Assembly: GCA_002311635.1 (NCBI GenBank)
Contig: DBZJ01000197.1
Span: 1-34,256 of the forward strand
DNA: 34,256 nucleotides
Source of the DNA: Syntrophaceae bacterium UBA1163
GTDB lineage: Bacteria; Desulfobacterota; BSN033; UBA1163
Direction of reading: 5' to 3'
This document shows positions 7,781 through 16,768 of the stretch, one piece after another. The notes below the pieces were generated by a model. The model was not told the DNA's origin. It searched no databases and was given only the letters and a program-made list of their open reading frames with translations. Positions within the stretch are counted from its first letter, which is position 1. Every line of letters begins with the position of its first letter. Position numbers and translations under genes: made by a program.

Positions 7781-8512
7781 ATGCCGATTCTCGAAGGAAG
7801 GAATATAACCAAAAAATTTGGCGCCCTCACAGCCGTTCATTCCGTCGACTTCTCAGTCGAGAAGGGAGAAATCTTAGGGATGATTGGTCCCAACGGTGCC
7901 GGGAAATCAACCCTCTTTGGTCTCATTATGGGGGTGTACAAACCCGACGAGGGTGAAGTGACTTTTAAGGAAAGAAGGATTTCAGGATTAAAACCTCACG
8001 AAATTTGCAGAATGGGAATCGCCAAGACCTCCCAGATTGTGCAGCCCTTTACGGAGATGACCGTTCTCGAGAATGTGCTGGTGGGAGGCCTTTATGGGAA
8101 GAACCTTTCTCTCTCAAAGGCAGCTCAGGAGGCTGAGGAGATATTGGAGTTCATTGGACTTGGGGCTTTGAAACGGACGGCCTCTGGCTCGATCACTGTT
8201 CCGGACCGAAGGCGATTGGAACTGGCAAGGGCGCTTGCCACCGGGGCTGAAGTGATTCTTCTCGATGAGAATATGGCAGGACTTAATCCAACGGAGATCG
8301 AGGCGGTCCTGAAGCTCTTGAGGGAGATTCGAGATCAAGGTAAAACCCTTGTTGTGGTGGAGCACATCATGCGCGCGGTCATGGGAATCTCAGACCGAAT
8401 CATTGTCCTGAATTATGGAGAAAAGATTGCAGAAGGGATACCCGCTGAGATAGCCAACCATCAAAAGGTGATCGAGGCCTATTTAGGTGAAAGGCATACT
8501 TCGTATCGATAG
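7781..8512 (+). CDS. livG: Branched-chain amino acid ABC transporter ATP-binding protein LivG
   Basis: A 243-residue ABC ATPase. Walker A is GPNGAGKST (36-44), Walker B is VILLDE (158-163), and the H-loop lies in VVVEHIMRAVM. The ABC signature is altered: where LivG usually has a SGGQ/YGQQ-type motif this protein reads TVPDRRRLELARAL (139-152). I recall this TVP variant from a subgroup of LivG proteins. It forms a heterodimer with LivF to power the LivHM channel. The ATG at 7781 starts the homologous part; the longer frame upstream is translation of the inverted-repeat element and should be ignored. GGTGGT is the only upstream ribosome-binding candidate. Confidence 0.88.
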   Translation: MPILEGRNITKKFGALTAVHSVDFSVEKGEILGMIGPNGAGKSTLFGLIMGVYKPDEGEVTFKERRISGLKPHEICRMGIAKTSQIVQPFTEMTVLENVLVGGLYGKNLSLSKAAQEAEEILEFIGLGALKRTASGSITVPDRRRLELARALATGAEVILLDENMAGLNPTEIEAVLKLLREIRDQGKTLVVVEHIMRAVMGISDRIIVLNYGEKIAEGIPAEIANHQKVIEAYLGERHTSYR

Positions 8513-9215
8513 AATAAATGTTTTCTACGGAGATGTCCAAATTCTATGGGATGTCTCTTTAGCGGTGGAGAAGAAAGAGATCGTCACCGTCTTGGGACCC
8601 AACGGTTCAGGCAAATCAACCCTTCTCCGAACCATCGTCAACCTCATCCTGCCCAAGAAGACCGGTCGATCGGACGGAGGGATTTTTTATCAGGGAAACA
8701 GGATTGACGGACTCTCACCAGAAGAAACCGTCAGACTCGGTATTTCCATTGTTCCGGAGGGGACGAGAGTTTTTCAGGAGATGAATGTCCTCGACAATCT
8801 AAGAATGGGATCCTATGCCAAGAAGGCGAAGGAGGTCCGGGAGAAGACCCTGAAGGAAGTTTATGCTCTTTTCCCGAGACTGCAGGAGAGGAGGTTCCAG
8901 AAAGCGAAGACGTTGAGCGGGGGGGAGCGAAAGATGCTGACTCTGGGAATGGCGCTCATGTCGAAACCAGACCTTCTCTTGCTGGACGAGCCTTCTTTGG
9001 GCCTTCAACCCAATTTTGTCACTCGAATGTTCCAAACCATTCAGGAGATCAATCAAAGAGGGGTCGCTATCCTCCTCGTTGAGCAAAATGTCCATTACGC
9101 CCTTGAGATCAGCCATCGAGCCTACGTCCTTGAAAACGGGAGGATGACGTTGGAAGGGACGGGAGAGGAGCTTCTGAATCATCAGGACATCAAGAAAGCT
9201 TACTTAGCCCTGTAA
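8487..9215 (+). CDS. livF: Branched-chain amino acid ABC transporter ATP-binding protein LivF
   Basis: A 242-residue ABC ATPase with canonical motifs: Walker A GPNGSGKST (37-45), signature LSGGE (143-147), Walker B LLLLDEPS (163-170), and the switch histidine replaced by glutamine-asparagine context in VEQNVHYAL, as is normal for LivF. The GTG start overlaps the 3' end of livG by 26 bases, implying translational coupling. With LivG it supplies ATP hydrolysis for import; here LivF carries the only canonical signature motif of the pair. It is the last gene of the liv cluster and converges on the molybdenum hydroxylase genes. Confidence 0.9.
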   Translation: MKGILRIDRINVFYGDVQILWDVSLAVEKKEIVTVLGPNGSGKSTLLRTIVNLILPKKTGRSDGGIFYQGNRIDGLSPEETVRLGISIVPEGTRVFQEMNVLDNLRMGSYAKKAKEVREKTLKEVYALFPRLQERRFQKAKTLSGGERKMLTLGMALMSKPDLLLLDEPSLGLQPNFVTRMFQTIQEINQRGVAILLVEQNVHYALEISHRAYVLENGRMTLEGTGEELLNHQDIKKAYLAL

Positions 9216-9377
9216 GAGATTCAGACCTTACGAACCAGATCGCTTATGTCACCTGAGTTGGGCCCATAGATTCGATGACTTTTTCTTCAAATCCACTCCC
9301 CCCTGGAATTTCCACCAATTTTTTAAATACTAAGGAGTCCATAATTGAAAAGACATATTGTTGCAAAATCTCCCCTA

Positions 9378-9417
9378 CCACGGGACGGTATTTTTTCGTC
9401 GTTCCGCACTCCCGTGG
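9378..9417. other. Inverted repeat in the livF-iorB convergent gap
   Basis: The 329-bp gap between the convergent livF and molybdenum-subunit genes contains one notable structure: CCACGGGA (9378-9385) and TCCCGTGG (9410-9417), eight perfect pairs around a 24-base loop with a T-run inside. It is not a standard terminator, because no T-run follows either arm. I see nothing else recognisable in 9216-9544; the small open frames there do not resemble any protein. Confidence 0.3.
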
Positions 9418-9544
9418 AGGCTACATCAAAATTAACAAGCGGCCACTTCGGTTGCAAGACGGAGCAGGGGGTCGTGCGATGAAGCTTCAGGCAGGGCAGG
9501 AGGAAGGAGGGCTCTGTAGCACCTGAAATTTGCTTCGAGGTCTG

Positions 9545-11710
9545 TTATGACACCTTCTTCATTGCCTTGAGCACTGTCTCAGGAAGCATGGGCAGGGTCC
9601 GCAACCGGACCCCCGCCGCCTTGAAAAGGGCGTTCGCCACAGCGGGAGCGATCGGAGGAAGACCCGGTTCCCCAATCCCGCCTATCTTATCTTTGCTTTT
9701 TACAAGATGGACTTCGACTTCGGGGGCTTCGTTCATTCTAAGTTCGTTGTAGTCGTAGAAGTTGGCCGTTTGAACGCCTCCGTTGGCAAAATCGATCCTT
9801 TCTTTCATGGCCGCGCTTAACCCCATAATGATCGCCCCTCTCATCTGGGCAACGATGATGTTCGGATTGACCATGGTGCCGCAGCTGACCGCACAGACGA
9901 CCCGGTCTACCCTTATCGTTCCGTCCTTCTTATCAACGGAAATATCGGCAACCTGGGCGACCTGGGTTCCAAAGGAGAAGTGGTAGGCAATTCCCCGAGA
10001 CGCTCCTTTCCTGAGAGGCTTTGCCCAACCAGCCTTTTCTGCTGCTACCTGCAGCACGCGACGTGCACTCGGGTTCTTCAGATGATTCAAGCGGAATTCC
10101 AACGGGTCCTTTTGGGCGGCAAAAGCCAGCTCGTCGACAAACGTCTCCTTGACAAAAGCATTCTGTGTGTTTCCCACAGAGCGCCAGAAGCCTACTCGAA
10201 TCGGCAGTTCCAACTTGACATACTCCACATGGAGATTGGGGATTTCATAATCCATGTCCTCAATACCATCCACCGCAGCCGGATCGATTCCGTTCTTGAC
10301 CATCTGTGGAGCGAAATTTTCGAAGATGGATTGGACCACGATCTTATGAGACCAGGCAGTCATTCGGCCCTTATCGTCAATGCCGCCTTCCATCCTGCAG
10401 CTGTAACCTGGCCGATAAAAGTCGCTTTGTATGTCCTCTTCTCTTGTCCAGATCAGTTTGACCGGTTTGCCTGCTGCCTTCGATATCTGGAGGGCTTCTC
10501 CCACATAATCGACAAACCCCCTCCTGCCAAATCCGCCCCCTAGATAAGTGGTGTGGATGTGGATTTGTTCGGGCTTCAACCCCGTCAATTTTTGCGCCAC
10601 TTCGAGAGCCCCCGATTGGTTCTGTGTGGGGACCCAGATATCGCATCGATTTTCGCTCACGTGGGCGGTGCAGTTCATTGGTTCCATGGTGACATGAGCC
10701 AGATAAGGCAAGATATAAGTGGCCTCAATCTTTTTGGCGGCCCGGGTCAGGGCATTTTCGGCATTTCCCCGGTTGAGTGCAATCGCCCCTTCTTTCTTCA
10801 GGTGGTCCAGAAAAGTCTTCTCAAGCGTTTCGTTGTTCAATTCCGGATGAGAACCTTTACCCCACTTTGCCTTGAGGGCATCCCGTCCCTTCCATGCGAG
10901 GTCAGGAGCCGTGGCACATACAGCGATACCGTCGTCGATTGACGCAACCTTCTGGACACCGGGTATTTTTTCGGCTGCATCTTTATCATAAGAAAGAACC
11001 TTTGCGCCAAGAGCAGGGGGACGGGCAATGCTCGCATAGAGCATATCCGGGGCGAAGGAGTCAATCCCGAAAATCGCCTTTCCACTTACTTTGTCCGGAA
11101 CATCGAGGCGAGGCACGGAGGTTCCAATGAGCTTGAATTGGCTTTCGTCCTTTAAAGGGGGATTCTGAGGAACCGGAAGCTGAGATGCCGTCTCGCAAAG
11201 CTGACCATAAGTGAGGCTCTTGTTACTTTTCGTGTGGCGTACCGTGTTCTTGGAGGCATCGCATTCGTTGACGGGAACTCCCCACGTCTGGCTGGCGGCG
11301 ACCCGCAGCATCTCACGAGCTGCTGCGCTCGCTTTGCGCAGAGGTTCGAACATATGCCTTACACTTGTACTCCCCCCTGTCAGCTGCATGCCCCAATTGG
11401 GGTCGATATATCTTTGTCCTCCGGGCGCCTCTTCAAAGCGTACCTGTTTCCAGTCTGCCTCAAGCTCATCCGCGGAAATCATGGGAAGAGAAGTCAAAAC
11501 TCCCTGGCCCATTTCCGACTTATTCACGACGATGGTAACGATATTGTCAGGCCTGATCTGTATCCATACACTTGGGTTGAAAAAGCCTTTTTTCACTTCT
11601 TGGGCTGAAAGTAATCGCGGTCCAAACGGGGTCATGGTCGCGGCGATCGTTAAACCCGCACCGGCGAGAGTCGTTTTCAAAAATTCGCGACGCGAGAGCA
11701 GTGTCTTCAT
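9545..11710 (-). CDS. Molybdenum hydroxylase large subunit (IorB-like, xanthine dehydrogenase family), Tat-exported
   Basis: A 721-residue molybdopterin-binding subunit resembling isoquinoline 1-oxidoreductase beta. It starts with a twin-arginine signal (SRREFLK, arginines 7-8, then a hydrophobic stretch and cleavage near LLSAQ), so it acts in the periplasm. The cofactor motif GGGFGRR is at 391-397. Near the C-terminus [10 protein letters not shown] supplies the likely active-site glutamate (Glu681). The ATG at 11710 overlaps the stop of the small-subunit gene (ATGA) and has GGAGGGG upstream; the long frame upstream of it is spurious. Such enzymes hydroxylate N-heterocycles or oxidise aldehydes, passing electrons through the iron-sulfur subunit. 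The substrate is not predictable here. No cytochrome or maturation (XdhC/CoxI) gene is adjacent. Confidence 0.85.
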   Translation of the reverse strand: MKTLLSRREFLKTTLAGAGLTIAATMTPFGPRLLSAQEVKKGFFNPSVWIQIRPDNIVTIVVNKSEMGQGVLTSLPMISADELEADWKQVRFEEAPGGQRYIDPNWGMQLTGGSTSVRHMFEPLRKASAAAREMLRVAASQTWGVPVNECDASKNTVRHTKSNKSLTYGQLCETASQLPVPQNPPLKDESQFKLIGTSVPRLDVPDKVSGKAIFGIDSFAPDMLYASIARPPALGAKVLSYDKDAAEKIPGVQKVASIDDGIAVCATAPDLAWKGRDALKAKWGKGSHPELNNETLEKTFLDHLKKEGAIALNRGNAENALTRAAKKIEATYILPYLAHVTMEPMNCTAHVSENRCDIWVPTQNQSGALEVAQKLTGLKPEQIHIHTTYLGGGFGRRGFVDYVGEALQISKAAGKPVKLIWTREEDIQSDFYRPGYSCRMEGGIDDKGRMTAWSHKIVVQSIFENFAPQMVKNGIDPAAVDGIEDMDYEIPNLHVEYVKLELPIRVGFWRSVGNTQNAFVKETFVDELAFAAQKDPLEFRLNHLKNPSARRVLQVAAEKAGWAKPLRKGASRGIAYHFSFGTQVAQVADISVDKKDGTIRVDRVVCAVSCGTMVNPNIIVAQMRGAIIMGLSAAMKERIDFANGGVQTANFYDYNELRMNEAPEVEVHLVKSKDKIGGIGEPGLPPIAPAVANALFKAAGVRLRTLPMLPETVLKAMKKVS

Positions 11711-12162
11711 ACCTTTTTCCCCTCCTTCGCAGCCCTTCTGATGGCCTTTTTGATATACGGATAAGTGCCGCAACGGCAGAGATTCCCGGACATGGCTTCG
11801 ACGATTTGTTTGTCCGTTGGATTCGGGTTTTCCGTGAGCAAAGCGGCGGCCTGCATGATCTGTCCGGGCTGGCAATAACCGCATTGGGGAACTTGTTCTG
11901 CAATCCAGGCCTTTTTTACTGGATGGTCTTCGGGAAGTCCTTCGATGGTTCTGATCTTTTTGCCTTGCACACTCCCGACCTGAGTGATACACGATCTTTG
12001 GGCTTTTCCGTCGATATGGACCGTGCACGACCCACACATGCCGACTCCACACCCAAATTTAGTACCCGTGAGTCTTAAATGTTCTCTGATGACCCATAAC
12101 AGCGGGACATCGGAATCGACATCCACTTGATACTTTTTCCCGTTTATTTCAAGAGAGATCAT
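11707..12162 (-). CDS. Molybdenum hydroxylase 2Fe-2S small subunit (IorA-like)
   Basis: A 151-residue electron-transfer subunit with both clusters of the family. The plant ferredoxin-type cluster uses Cys38, Cys43, Cys46 and Cys58 ([11 protein letters not shown] plus RSC). The second, helical-domain cluster uses Cys94, Cys97, Cys129 and Cys131 (CGYCQPGQ and LCRCGTYP). I placed the start at 12162 because AGGAGGG sits just upstream; a start at 12192 would add ten poorly fitting residues and swallow that site. It has no signal peptide of its own, so it is probably carried through the Tat pathway bound to the large subunit, as known for such complexes. It overlaps the large-subunit gene by four bases. 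Confidence 0.9.
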   Translation of the reverse strand: MISLEINGKKYQVDVDSDVPLLWVIREHLRLTGTKFGCGVGMCGSCTVHIDGKAQRSCITQVGSVQGKKIRTIEGLPEDHPVKKAWIAEQVPQCGYCQPGQIMQAAALLTENPNPTDKQIVEAMSGNLCRCGTYPYIKKAIRRAAKEGKKV

Positions 12163-12325
12163 AAGGCCCTCCTTTATCACCTTTGTCGCCAAGACTCAGA
12201 CTACAAGATTGTCATGAAAAGTAAATGGGGTGAATACCGTATTTCCCTAGCAGAAATGCAGTAGTTGATCTGGGGGACCCATCCGAGCCCGGCTCCAACG
12301 GGTATACGGAAGCATCTCCAGATTC

Positions 12326-12348
12326 CCCTCTCCCCATCGGGGAGAGGG
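12326..12348. repeat. Perfect GC-rich hairpin repeat (CCCTCTCCCC/GGGGAGAGGG)
   Basis: Ten perfect base pairs around the loop ATC lie in the divergent gap between the molybdenum hydroxylase genes and dinB, followed by AGGGGGTGAGGGGG. No T-run follows on either strand, so it is not a clear terminator. Related C/G-rich hairpins occur at 24485 and 32325. The rest of the 268-bp gap (12163-12430) shows no convincing promoter or operator. Confidence 0.6.
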
Positions 12349-12430
12349 AGGGGGTGAGGGGGCCATTTCATGGTTGTCAAGGGAAAAGAGATGTTTCCAC
12401 GGATATGAATGATCCTGGCTGCGTGTTAAA

Positions 12431-13486
12431 ATGCATGACATGAGGCGGATTCTTCACATCGATATGGATGCCTTCTTCTCTTCCGTGGAACAAAAGAGGC
12501 ATCCAGAGCTGGTCGGGAAACCGGTGGTCGTCGGGGGAGAGGGAGATCCTGCAAAGAGAGGTGTCGTCTCCACAGCCTCTTACGAGGCGAGGAAGTTCGG
12601 AATTCATTCTGCCATGCCTTTGAGGACGGCCTATAGCCTTTGCCCGGAAGCTATCTTCGTCCCGGTTGATTATGAGGAATATTCAAGAGTTTCTGGAGAG
12701 GTCAAGGCCATCCTTAAGCAATTCAGTCCGATTATCGAGGATGTGGGAATTGATGAGGCTTTTCTTGATATCTCATCCATCGACAGACCTTCCGAGGAGA
12801 TTGCAAAGGAGATTAAAAAAAGAATCAAGGATGAGACAGACCTCACCTGTTCTATTGGTATTGCACCGAACAAGCTTCTCGCAAAGATTGCTTCGGATAT
12901 GCAGAAACCAGATGGTCTCACCATCATTATGGAAGATGATATTCAGCGTCGAATCTGGCCCTTATCGGTTAGAAAGCTCTGGGGAGTCGGGCCGAAGACG
13001 GAAGCCTATCTGAAGAAGATGGGCATTCATAGAGTCGGAGAGCTTGCCTCTTTATCCCTGGATCGAATGATCGAAGAATTCGGCCAATCTTATGGAAGTT
13101 ACCTATACGAGGCATCAAAGGGCATCGATGAGAGTCCCCTCGTTACGCATTGGGAGCCAAAGTCCATCAGCCGGGAGGCCACCTTTCAAAGAGATGTGGA
13201 CAACTGGCAGGTCATCGCAAAGACTCTTGCGGAACTGACGAAGGAGGTTGTCATCAATATGAAAGAGGAAGGCTATCAGGGACGGACCCTCACCTTGAAG
13301 ATAAGGTTTAACGATTTCAAAACGTATACGAGGGCAAAGACCCTCAACAAACACGCAGATTCAGAGGAGGAGATCAGAAGAGCTGCCTTTGATTGCCTCC
13401 GGAGGATTGAACTGACTAAAAAGGTTCGCCTCATTGGAGTAAGAGTCAGCCATTTGAAAAAAATTGGAGAAACAATCGAACCATAA
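12431..13486 (+). CDS. dinB: DNA polymerase IV (Y-family translesion polymerase)
   Basis: A 351-residue full-length DinB. The palm motif ILHIDMDAFFSSVEQ contains the first catalytic aspartate (Asp11), and IDEAFLD supplies Asp108 and Glu109. A helix-hairpin-helix segment (LWGVGPKTEAYLKKMGI, about 180-196) and the little-finger domain (about 240-345) follow. It copies past DNA lesions at low fidelity in the cytoplasm. The ATG at 12431 and a second in-frame ATG at 12440 are both possible starts; neither has a good ribosome-binding site. No LexA-type box is obvious upstream. The gene stands alone, converging with the response regulator. Confidence 0.92.
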   Translation: MHDMRRILHIDMDAFFSSVEQKRHPELVGKPVVVGGEGDPAKRGVVSTASYEARKFGIHSAMPLRTAYSLCPEAIFVPVDYEEYSRVSGEVKAILKQFSPIIEDVGIDEAFLDISSIDRPSEEIAKEIKKRIKDETDLTCSIGIAPNKLLAKIASDMQKPDGLTIIMEDDIQRRIWPLSVRKLWGVGPKTEAYLKKMGIHRVGELASLSLDRMIEEFGQSYGSYLYEASKGIDESPLVTHWEPKSISREATFQRDVDNWQVIAKTLAELTKEVVINMKEEGYQGRTLTLKIRFNDFKTYTRAKTLNKHADSEEEIRRAAFDCLRRIELTKKVRLIGVRVSHLKKIGETIEP

Positions 13487-13542
13487 ATAGCCACTGTCAC
13501 GTTACCTCTCTACTGAGGATACACTCACTACGTATCTTGGTA

Positions 13543-13950
13543 CTAGATTTGGTCACTCTCTGAGCCATTTCCTTTAAACCCTTTTTCTGACAAAATTGAT
13601 TTAACTATTACGCTCACCTCCTGATGCGTCATGGAATCCTTCGATAAGAAATGATCCGCTTTGAATCGGGCCGCCGCCTCCCTGTATTCCGGGAGATCAT
13701 AATTCGTCAGAATGATGACAATGATCTCAGGATAGAGTTTTTTTATCTTCTCTGTCAGTTCAAGACCATTTTGCCCAGGTAGCCTGATATCCATAAAGAT
13801 CAGATTTGGAGACAGAGAATCGATTCTTTCCAATGCCTCCCGCCCATTCGTTGCTTCGGCAATTTCCATTGAAGGAAATTGAAGCCGTAAGCTATCTTTC
13901 AGTGATTCTCTAAAGATGGTGTTATCTTCGACAAGCATCGTCTTAAACAT
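13543..13950 (-). CDS. Receiver-only response regulator
   Basis: A 135-residue protein made up of a single CheY-like receiver domain. Acidic residues Glu8-Asp9, the phospho-acceptor Asp54 (LIFMDIRLPG), Thr82 and Lys104 (FLSKDS) are all present, so phosphorylation should work. There is no DNA-binding domain: the protein ends about 15 residues after the receiver fold, and no HTH remnant is readable between its stop and dinB. The receiver resembles those of NarL/LuxR-type regulators. AGGAGAA lies upstream of the ATG. It sits 26 bases downstream of the sensor kinase gene, which is broken, so its phosphodonor is unclear. Output by protein contact, or loss of an ancestral HTH, are both possible. 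Confidence 0.85.
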   Translation of the reverse strand: MFKTMLVEDNTIFRESLKDSLRLQFPSMEIAEATNGREALERIDSLSPNLIFMDIRLPGQNGLELTEKIKKLYPEIIVIILTNYDLPEYREAAARFKADHFLSKDSMTHQEVSVIVKSILSEKGFKGNGSESDQI

Positions 13951-13976
13951 GCAGGTATTCTCCTTTCTGCACAGTA

Positions 13977-15501
13977 CTAACTATTCAACGGCCATGTTGC
14001 CCGGAGTACTGTTCCTGCACCCTTTTTCGACTCAATTAAAAAAGATCCCCCTGAAAGCTCAACCCGCTCCCTCATGCTGTCAAGCCCCAACCCGCGAGTA
14101 GTGCCTTTTCGAGAAAATGCTTCCTCCAGGTCGAACCCTTGTCCACTATCACGGATGGTCAACTCCATCGTTTGGCTATTCTTCCGTAAGAAGAGAAGTA
14201 CCACGCTTGCTCTGCTGTGTTTGGCAATGTTGTTCAAGGCTTCCTGCAAGACCCTATAAATTACTATCTTCAAGGAATTTGGCACTTCATGCTCCTGAAC
14301 ATCGATCTCTTTTTTAATACGGATAGAAGGATAGATTGATTCATATTGTCTGCAGAACCAGTTGATGGTCGCCAAGATCCCGAGATCATCCAGCATGGAA
14401 GGCCTAAGGGACATCTGGATTCTTCGGGCTTCCTCCATTGTCCCCTGAATGATGGGGATGATGCTCTCCAATGCGGCCCTCGTTTGAGGACTGTCGTTAC
14501 CCAATTCCGTGAGTGCCGTCTCCACCTTGAATTTGGTAGCAGCAAGGGACGCTCCCATGCTGTCGTGGATTTCCTGGGCGATCAGCTTTCTTTCCCTCTC
14601 CTGGGCACTGAGGAGTGCCGTAGAGAGTTCCCGGAGATGATTTTCCGACTCCCGTAATTCGATTTCTATTCTCAGACGCTCTTCATTTTCGGCCTTTAAT
14701 TCTTCATTCATTGCTGCCAATTCTGCGGTTCGTTCCTGAACTCGCATTTCCAAAGTCTCGGTCAGTTGCTGAAGTTCAAGCGTGCGCTGCCGCAAGGTGT
14801 TCTCCGCCTCGGTACGGAGCTTCTCTTGCTGCATGGCGTTCCAGGGCGTATGAAATGTCAGCGCAGAGCGCTTCGAGCAGGTTGACCTGCTCTGTGTTAA
14901 AAGCGCGAGGATTTGGAGCATAGAGCGTGAGTGCACCGATAACCCTTTCCTGCCGGTGCATGGGAAAGGCCCCTGAAGCCCGAAACCCATAGCGCAGCGC
15001 CTGTTCTCGCCAAGGCGCAGTAGAGGGGTTGGTATCAAAGTCGTTATTGATCGCTGGCCGGTTTTCGCGGATGCAGGTGCCGGTTGGACCAGTGCCCAGA
15101 GCTCCATCCACTTCCACCTTGATCTCTTTTAGATAGTCTGCCGCTGAACCGTGCGATGCCGTTGGCTTCACCCGTCTTCCCTTCACTTTCCCGACCCAGA
15201 CGAGTGGAAACTCTCCTTCCTCGGCGACGATACGGCAGACTTCTCTAAGCAACACCTCCTCGTCATGAGTCCGGACAATCATTTCGTTCACGCGACTCAG
15301 GACTACGTAGAGTTTCGTCAGCCGGGCAATCCGCTGCTCGGCCATCTTGCGCTCGGTGATGTCGTGGGTCACTGCCACCGCGCCTTCAGGGTTTCCGTTC
15401 TTATACGTGAATGTCATGTCTAGGACCGCCATACAATAATCTATTCTTTTTACAGTACCCTTGTCAATCCTCGTTTTCCTCGTTTTCGGGCTCGGTTCCA
15501 A
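13977..15501 (-). pseudogene. NarL-type sensor histidine kinase, 5'-truncated and frameshifted
   Basis: Two overlapping frames together encode one kinase. The upstream frame (15501 to 14776) has the tail of a PAS domain (EGAVAVTHDITERK) and a full GAF domain ending LLEALCADISYALE. The downstream frame (to 13977) continues with a coiled coil (QRTLELQQLTETLEMRVQER), the HisKA_3 dimerisation box (ERERKLIAQEIHDSMG, phospho-histidine in EIHD) and an HATPase domain ending GLGLDSMRERVELSGGSFLI. The switch is at about 14835-14836: removing one base from the GCC before ATGCAGCAA restores ALER-MQQEK. The PAS domain lacks its N-terminal part, and an in-frame TAG lies upstream. An internal ATG (14834) could still yield a cytosolic 285-residue kinase core. 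A sequencing error could explain the frameshift but not the missing PAS portion. Confidence 0.8.
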
Positions 15502-15546
15502 GGAAAACCGTGTTGCCCAACTTGACGATGTCTATAGGGTCAATCC

Positions 15547-15583
15547 CTGCCTGTCCTGTACCATGTTAGGTTCAGGGCCTGCC
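15547..15583 (-). repeat. 37-nt dispersed repeat, copy 2, beside a CCTGCC/GGCAGG hairpin
   Basis: This is the inverse of 7431-7467 with three mismatches. It is abutted by CCTGCC-CGTA-GGCAGG (15578-15593), a hairpin similar to the one at 7743-7762 in the liv element. The repeat lies just upstream of the truncated kinase gene and may mark the rearrangement that removed its 5' end. Confidence 0.65.
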
Positions 15584-15709
15584 CGTAGGCAGGAGGGGAA
15601 GGAGGGGATAAGAAGTCGGTGATTTGTTAATACAGACTGAAGAAACTTTACTCGTGTCGACGCTGGGGAAAAAGGCAGGAACTTACTTGTTTCAGCCTTG
15701 AAAGCATTC

Positions 15710-15718
15710 TGCTATAAT
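15710..15718 (+). promoter_or_regulatory. Extended -10 promoter (TGC-TATAAT)
   Basis: TGC followed by a consensus TATAAT (15713-15718) forms an extended -10 element, about 50 bases before the ATG at 15768. The -35 region is weak, as is common for extended -10 promoters. It probably drives the DUF6599 gene and those after it. Confidence 0.5.
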
Positions 15719-15767
15719 GAGTCTAAAAATGGTATGTATCCCTATTTAGGGGTGACGGGAATCTGAT

Positions 15768-16685
15768 ATGCGGACTGGGATTTTTTTTGTTATCATCATT
15801 TTGATATTTACGGCAGCCCGATTAGGCAACGGAGAAGAAAAGGTAAAGATGAATCAAAAGATCTCTCTGCCATCAGAAAACAATGGCTGGAAGTGGGATG
15901 GGAAGGAGATGAGATACAATTCTAAAACCCTATTCAGTTACATGGATGGGGCCGCAGAGCTTTACCTGACGTATGGCTTTCAGAATCTCACGGTTCGCCG
16001 GCTTGAGAGATCGGATCAACCTTCCATTACCTGCGAACTCTATGAAATGGCTTCTTCAGAGGATGCTTATGGGGTTTTTTCTTATGAGCATCAGGATGAA
16101 ACTGCGGAAATCGGCCAGGGATCGGAATTTGGAGGAGGATTGCTCCGGTTCTGGAAAGGGAAGTATTTTGTCAGCATCTATGCAGAAGGGGAGGGGGCGG
16201 AGGTCGAATCAGGAATGCTCAAGATGGGTAGGGCTGTAGCAAATTCAATCCCGGGTGTGGGTCCGGAACCGAAATTGATCGGCTTTATTCCGGGGAAAGA
16301 CCTTGGGCTGGTCGATAAAAGCGTTCGCTATCTTAAGAGTCACGTTCTCCTGAACCAGCGATTTTTTATATCCCACCAGAATATCTTAAATCTGAACCCG
16401 AAGACGGGAGCCGTGCTCGCTCAATACCTTCAGAATAAACAGAAGACCCAACTTCTTCTGATTCGATACCCCGATCTCAACGAGGCCGCAAATGCTTATC
16501 AGAGCTTCATGGACGCTTACCTTCCTGATGCTCGAGGGAAGGATCGTTCAAAAATCGAAGACCGCAAGTGGACCTCTGCACGGCAGCGGAATGAGTACGT
16601 TGTCATCGTCTTTGGAGCTCCCACGGAAGCTGCTGCCGAGGCCCTTCTCAAGGCTACAGAGGAAAAATTACCTGGAGGACATTGA
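15768..16685 (+). CDS. Exported DUF6599-like protein
   Basis: A 305-residue protein with an N-terminal signal peptide (hydrophobic FFVIIILIFTAARL, cleavage near GNGEE). I recognise the DUF6599-type pattern from the stretch LFSYMDGAAELYLTYGFQNLTVRR and the following YEMASSEDAYGVFSYE; the biochemical role of this family is not known to me. The C-terminal half (FGAPTEAAAEALLKATEEKL) looks like a second alpha/beta repeat of the same fold. It is followed after 83 bases by a Tat-exported DUF362 protein; in my recollection these two families are often neighbours, which suggests a shared periplasmic function. An extended -10 promoter lies upstream. Confidence 0.7.
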   Translation: MRTGIFFVIIILIFTAARLGNGEEKVKMNQKISLPSENNGWKWDGKEMRYNSKTLFSYMDGAAELYLTYGFQNLTVRRLERSDQPSITCELYEMASSEDAYGVFSYEHQDETAEIGQGSEFGGGLLRFWKGKYFVSIYAEGEGAEVESGMLKMGRAVANSIPGVGPEPKLIGFIPGKDLGLVDKSVRYLKSHVLLNQRFFISHQNILNLNPKTGAVLAQYLQNKQKTQLLLIRYPDLNEAANAYQSFMDAYLPDARGKDRSKIEDRKWTSARQRNEYVVIVFGAPTEAAAEALLKATEEKLPGGH

Positions 16686-16768
16686 AGGTAGATTCCTCTC
16701 ACCCAGTCCTCCGCTCCCCTGAAGAGAGGAGGAGTTTTTATATCCAAGAGAGAAAGGAGTTTCGTTAG

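Noticed and set aside
9275..9526. 83-codon plus-strand ORF after livF
   Set aside because: Unlike any protein, no ribosome-binding site, in a gap between convergent genes.
10045..11741. Long open frames on the plus strand opposite the molybdenum hydroxylase genes
   Set aside because: They are mirror frames of a well-supported gene and show no recognisable protein motifs.
11711..12052. 114-codon N-terminal extension of the molybdenum subunit
   Set aside because: It overlaps the iron-sulfur subunit in another frame; the Tat signal marks the real start at 11710.
15476..15565. Short minus-strand frame (IDPIDIVKLGNTVFLG) upstream of the kinase as the missing PAS start
   Set aside because: It is in a different frame, ends in a stop near the kinase fragment, and does not look like a PAS domain.
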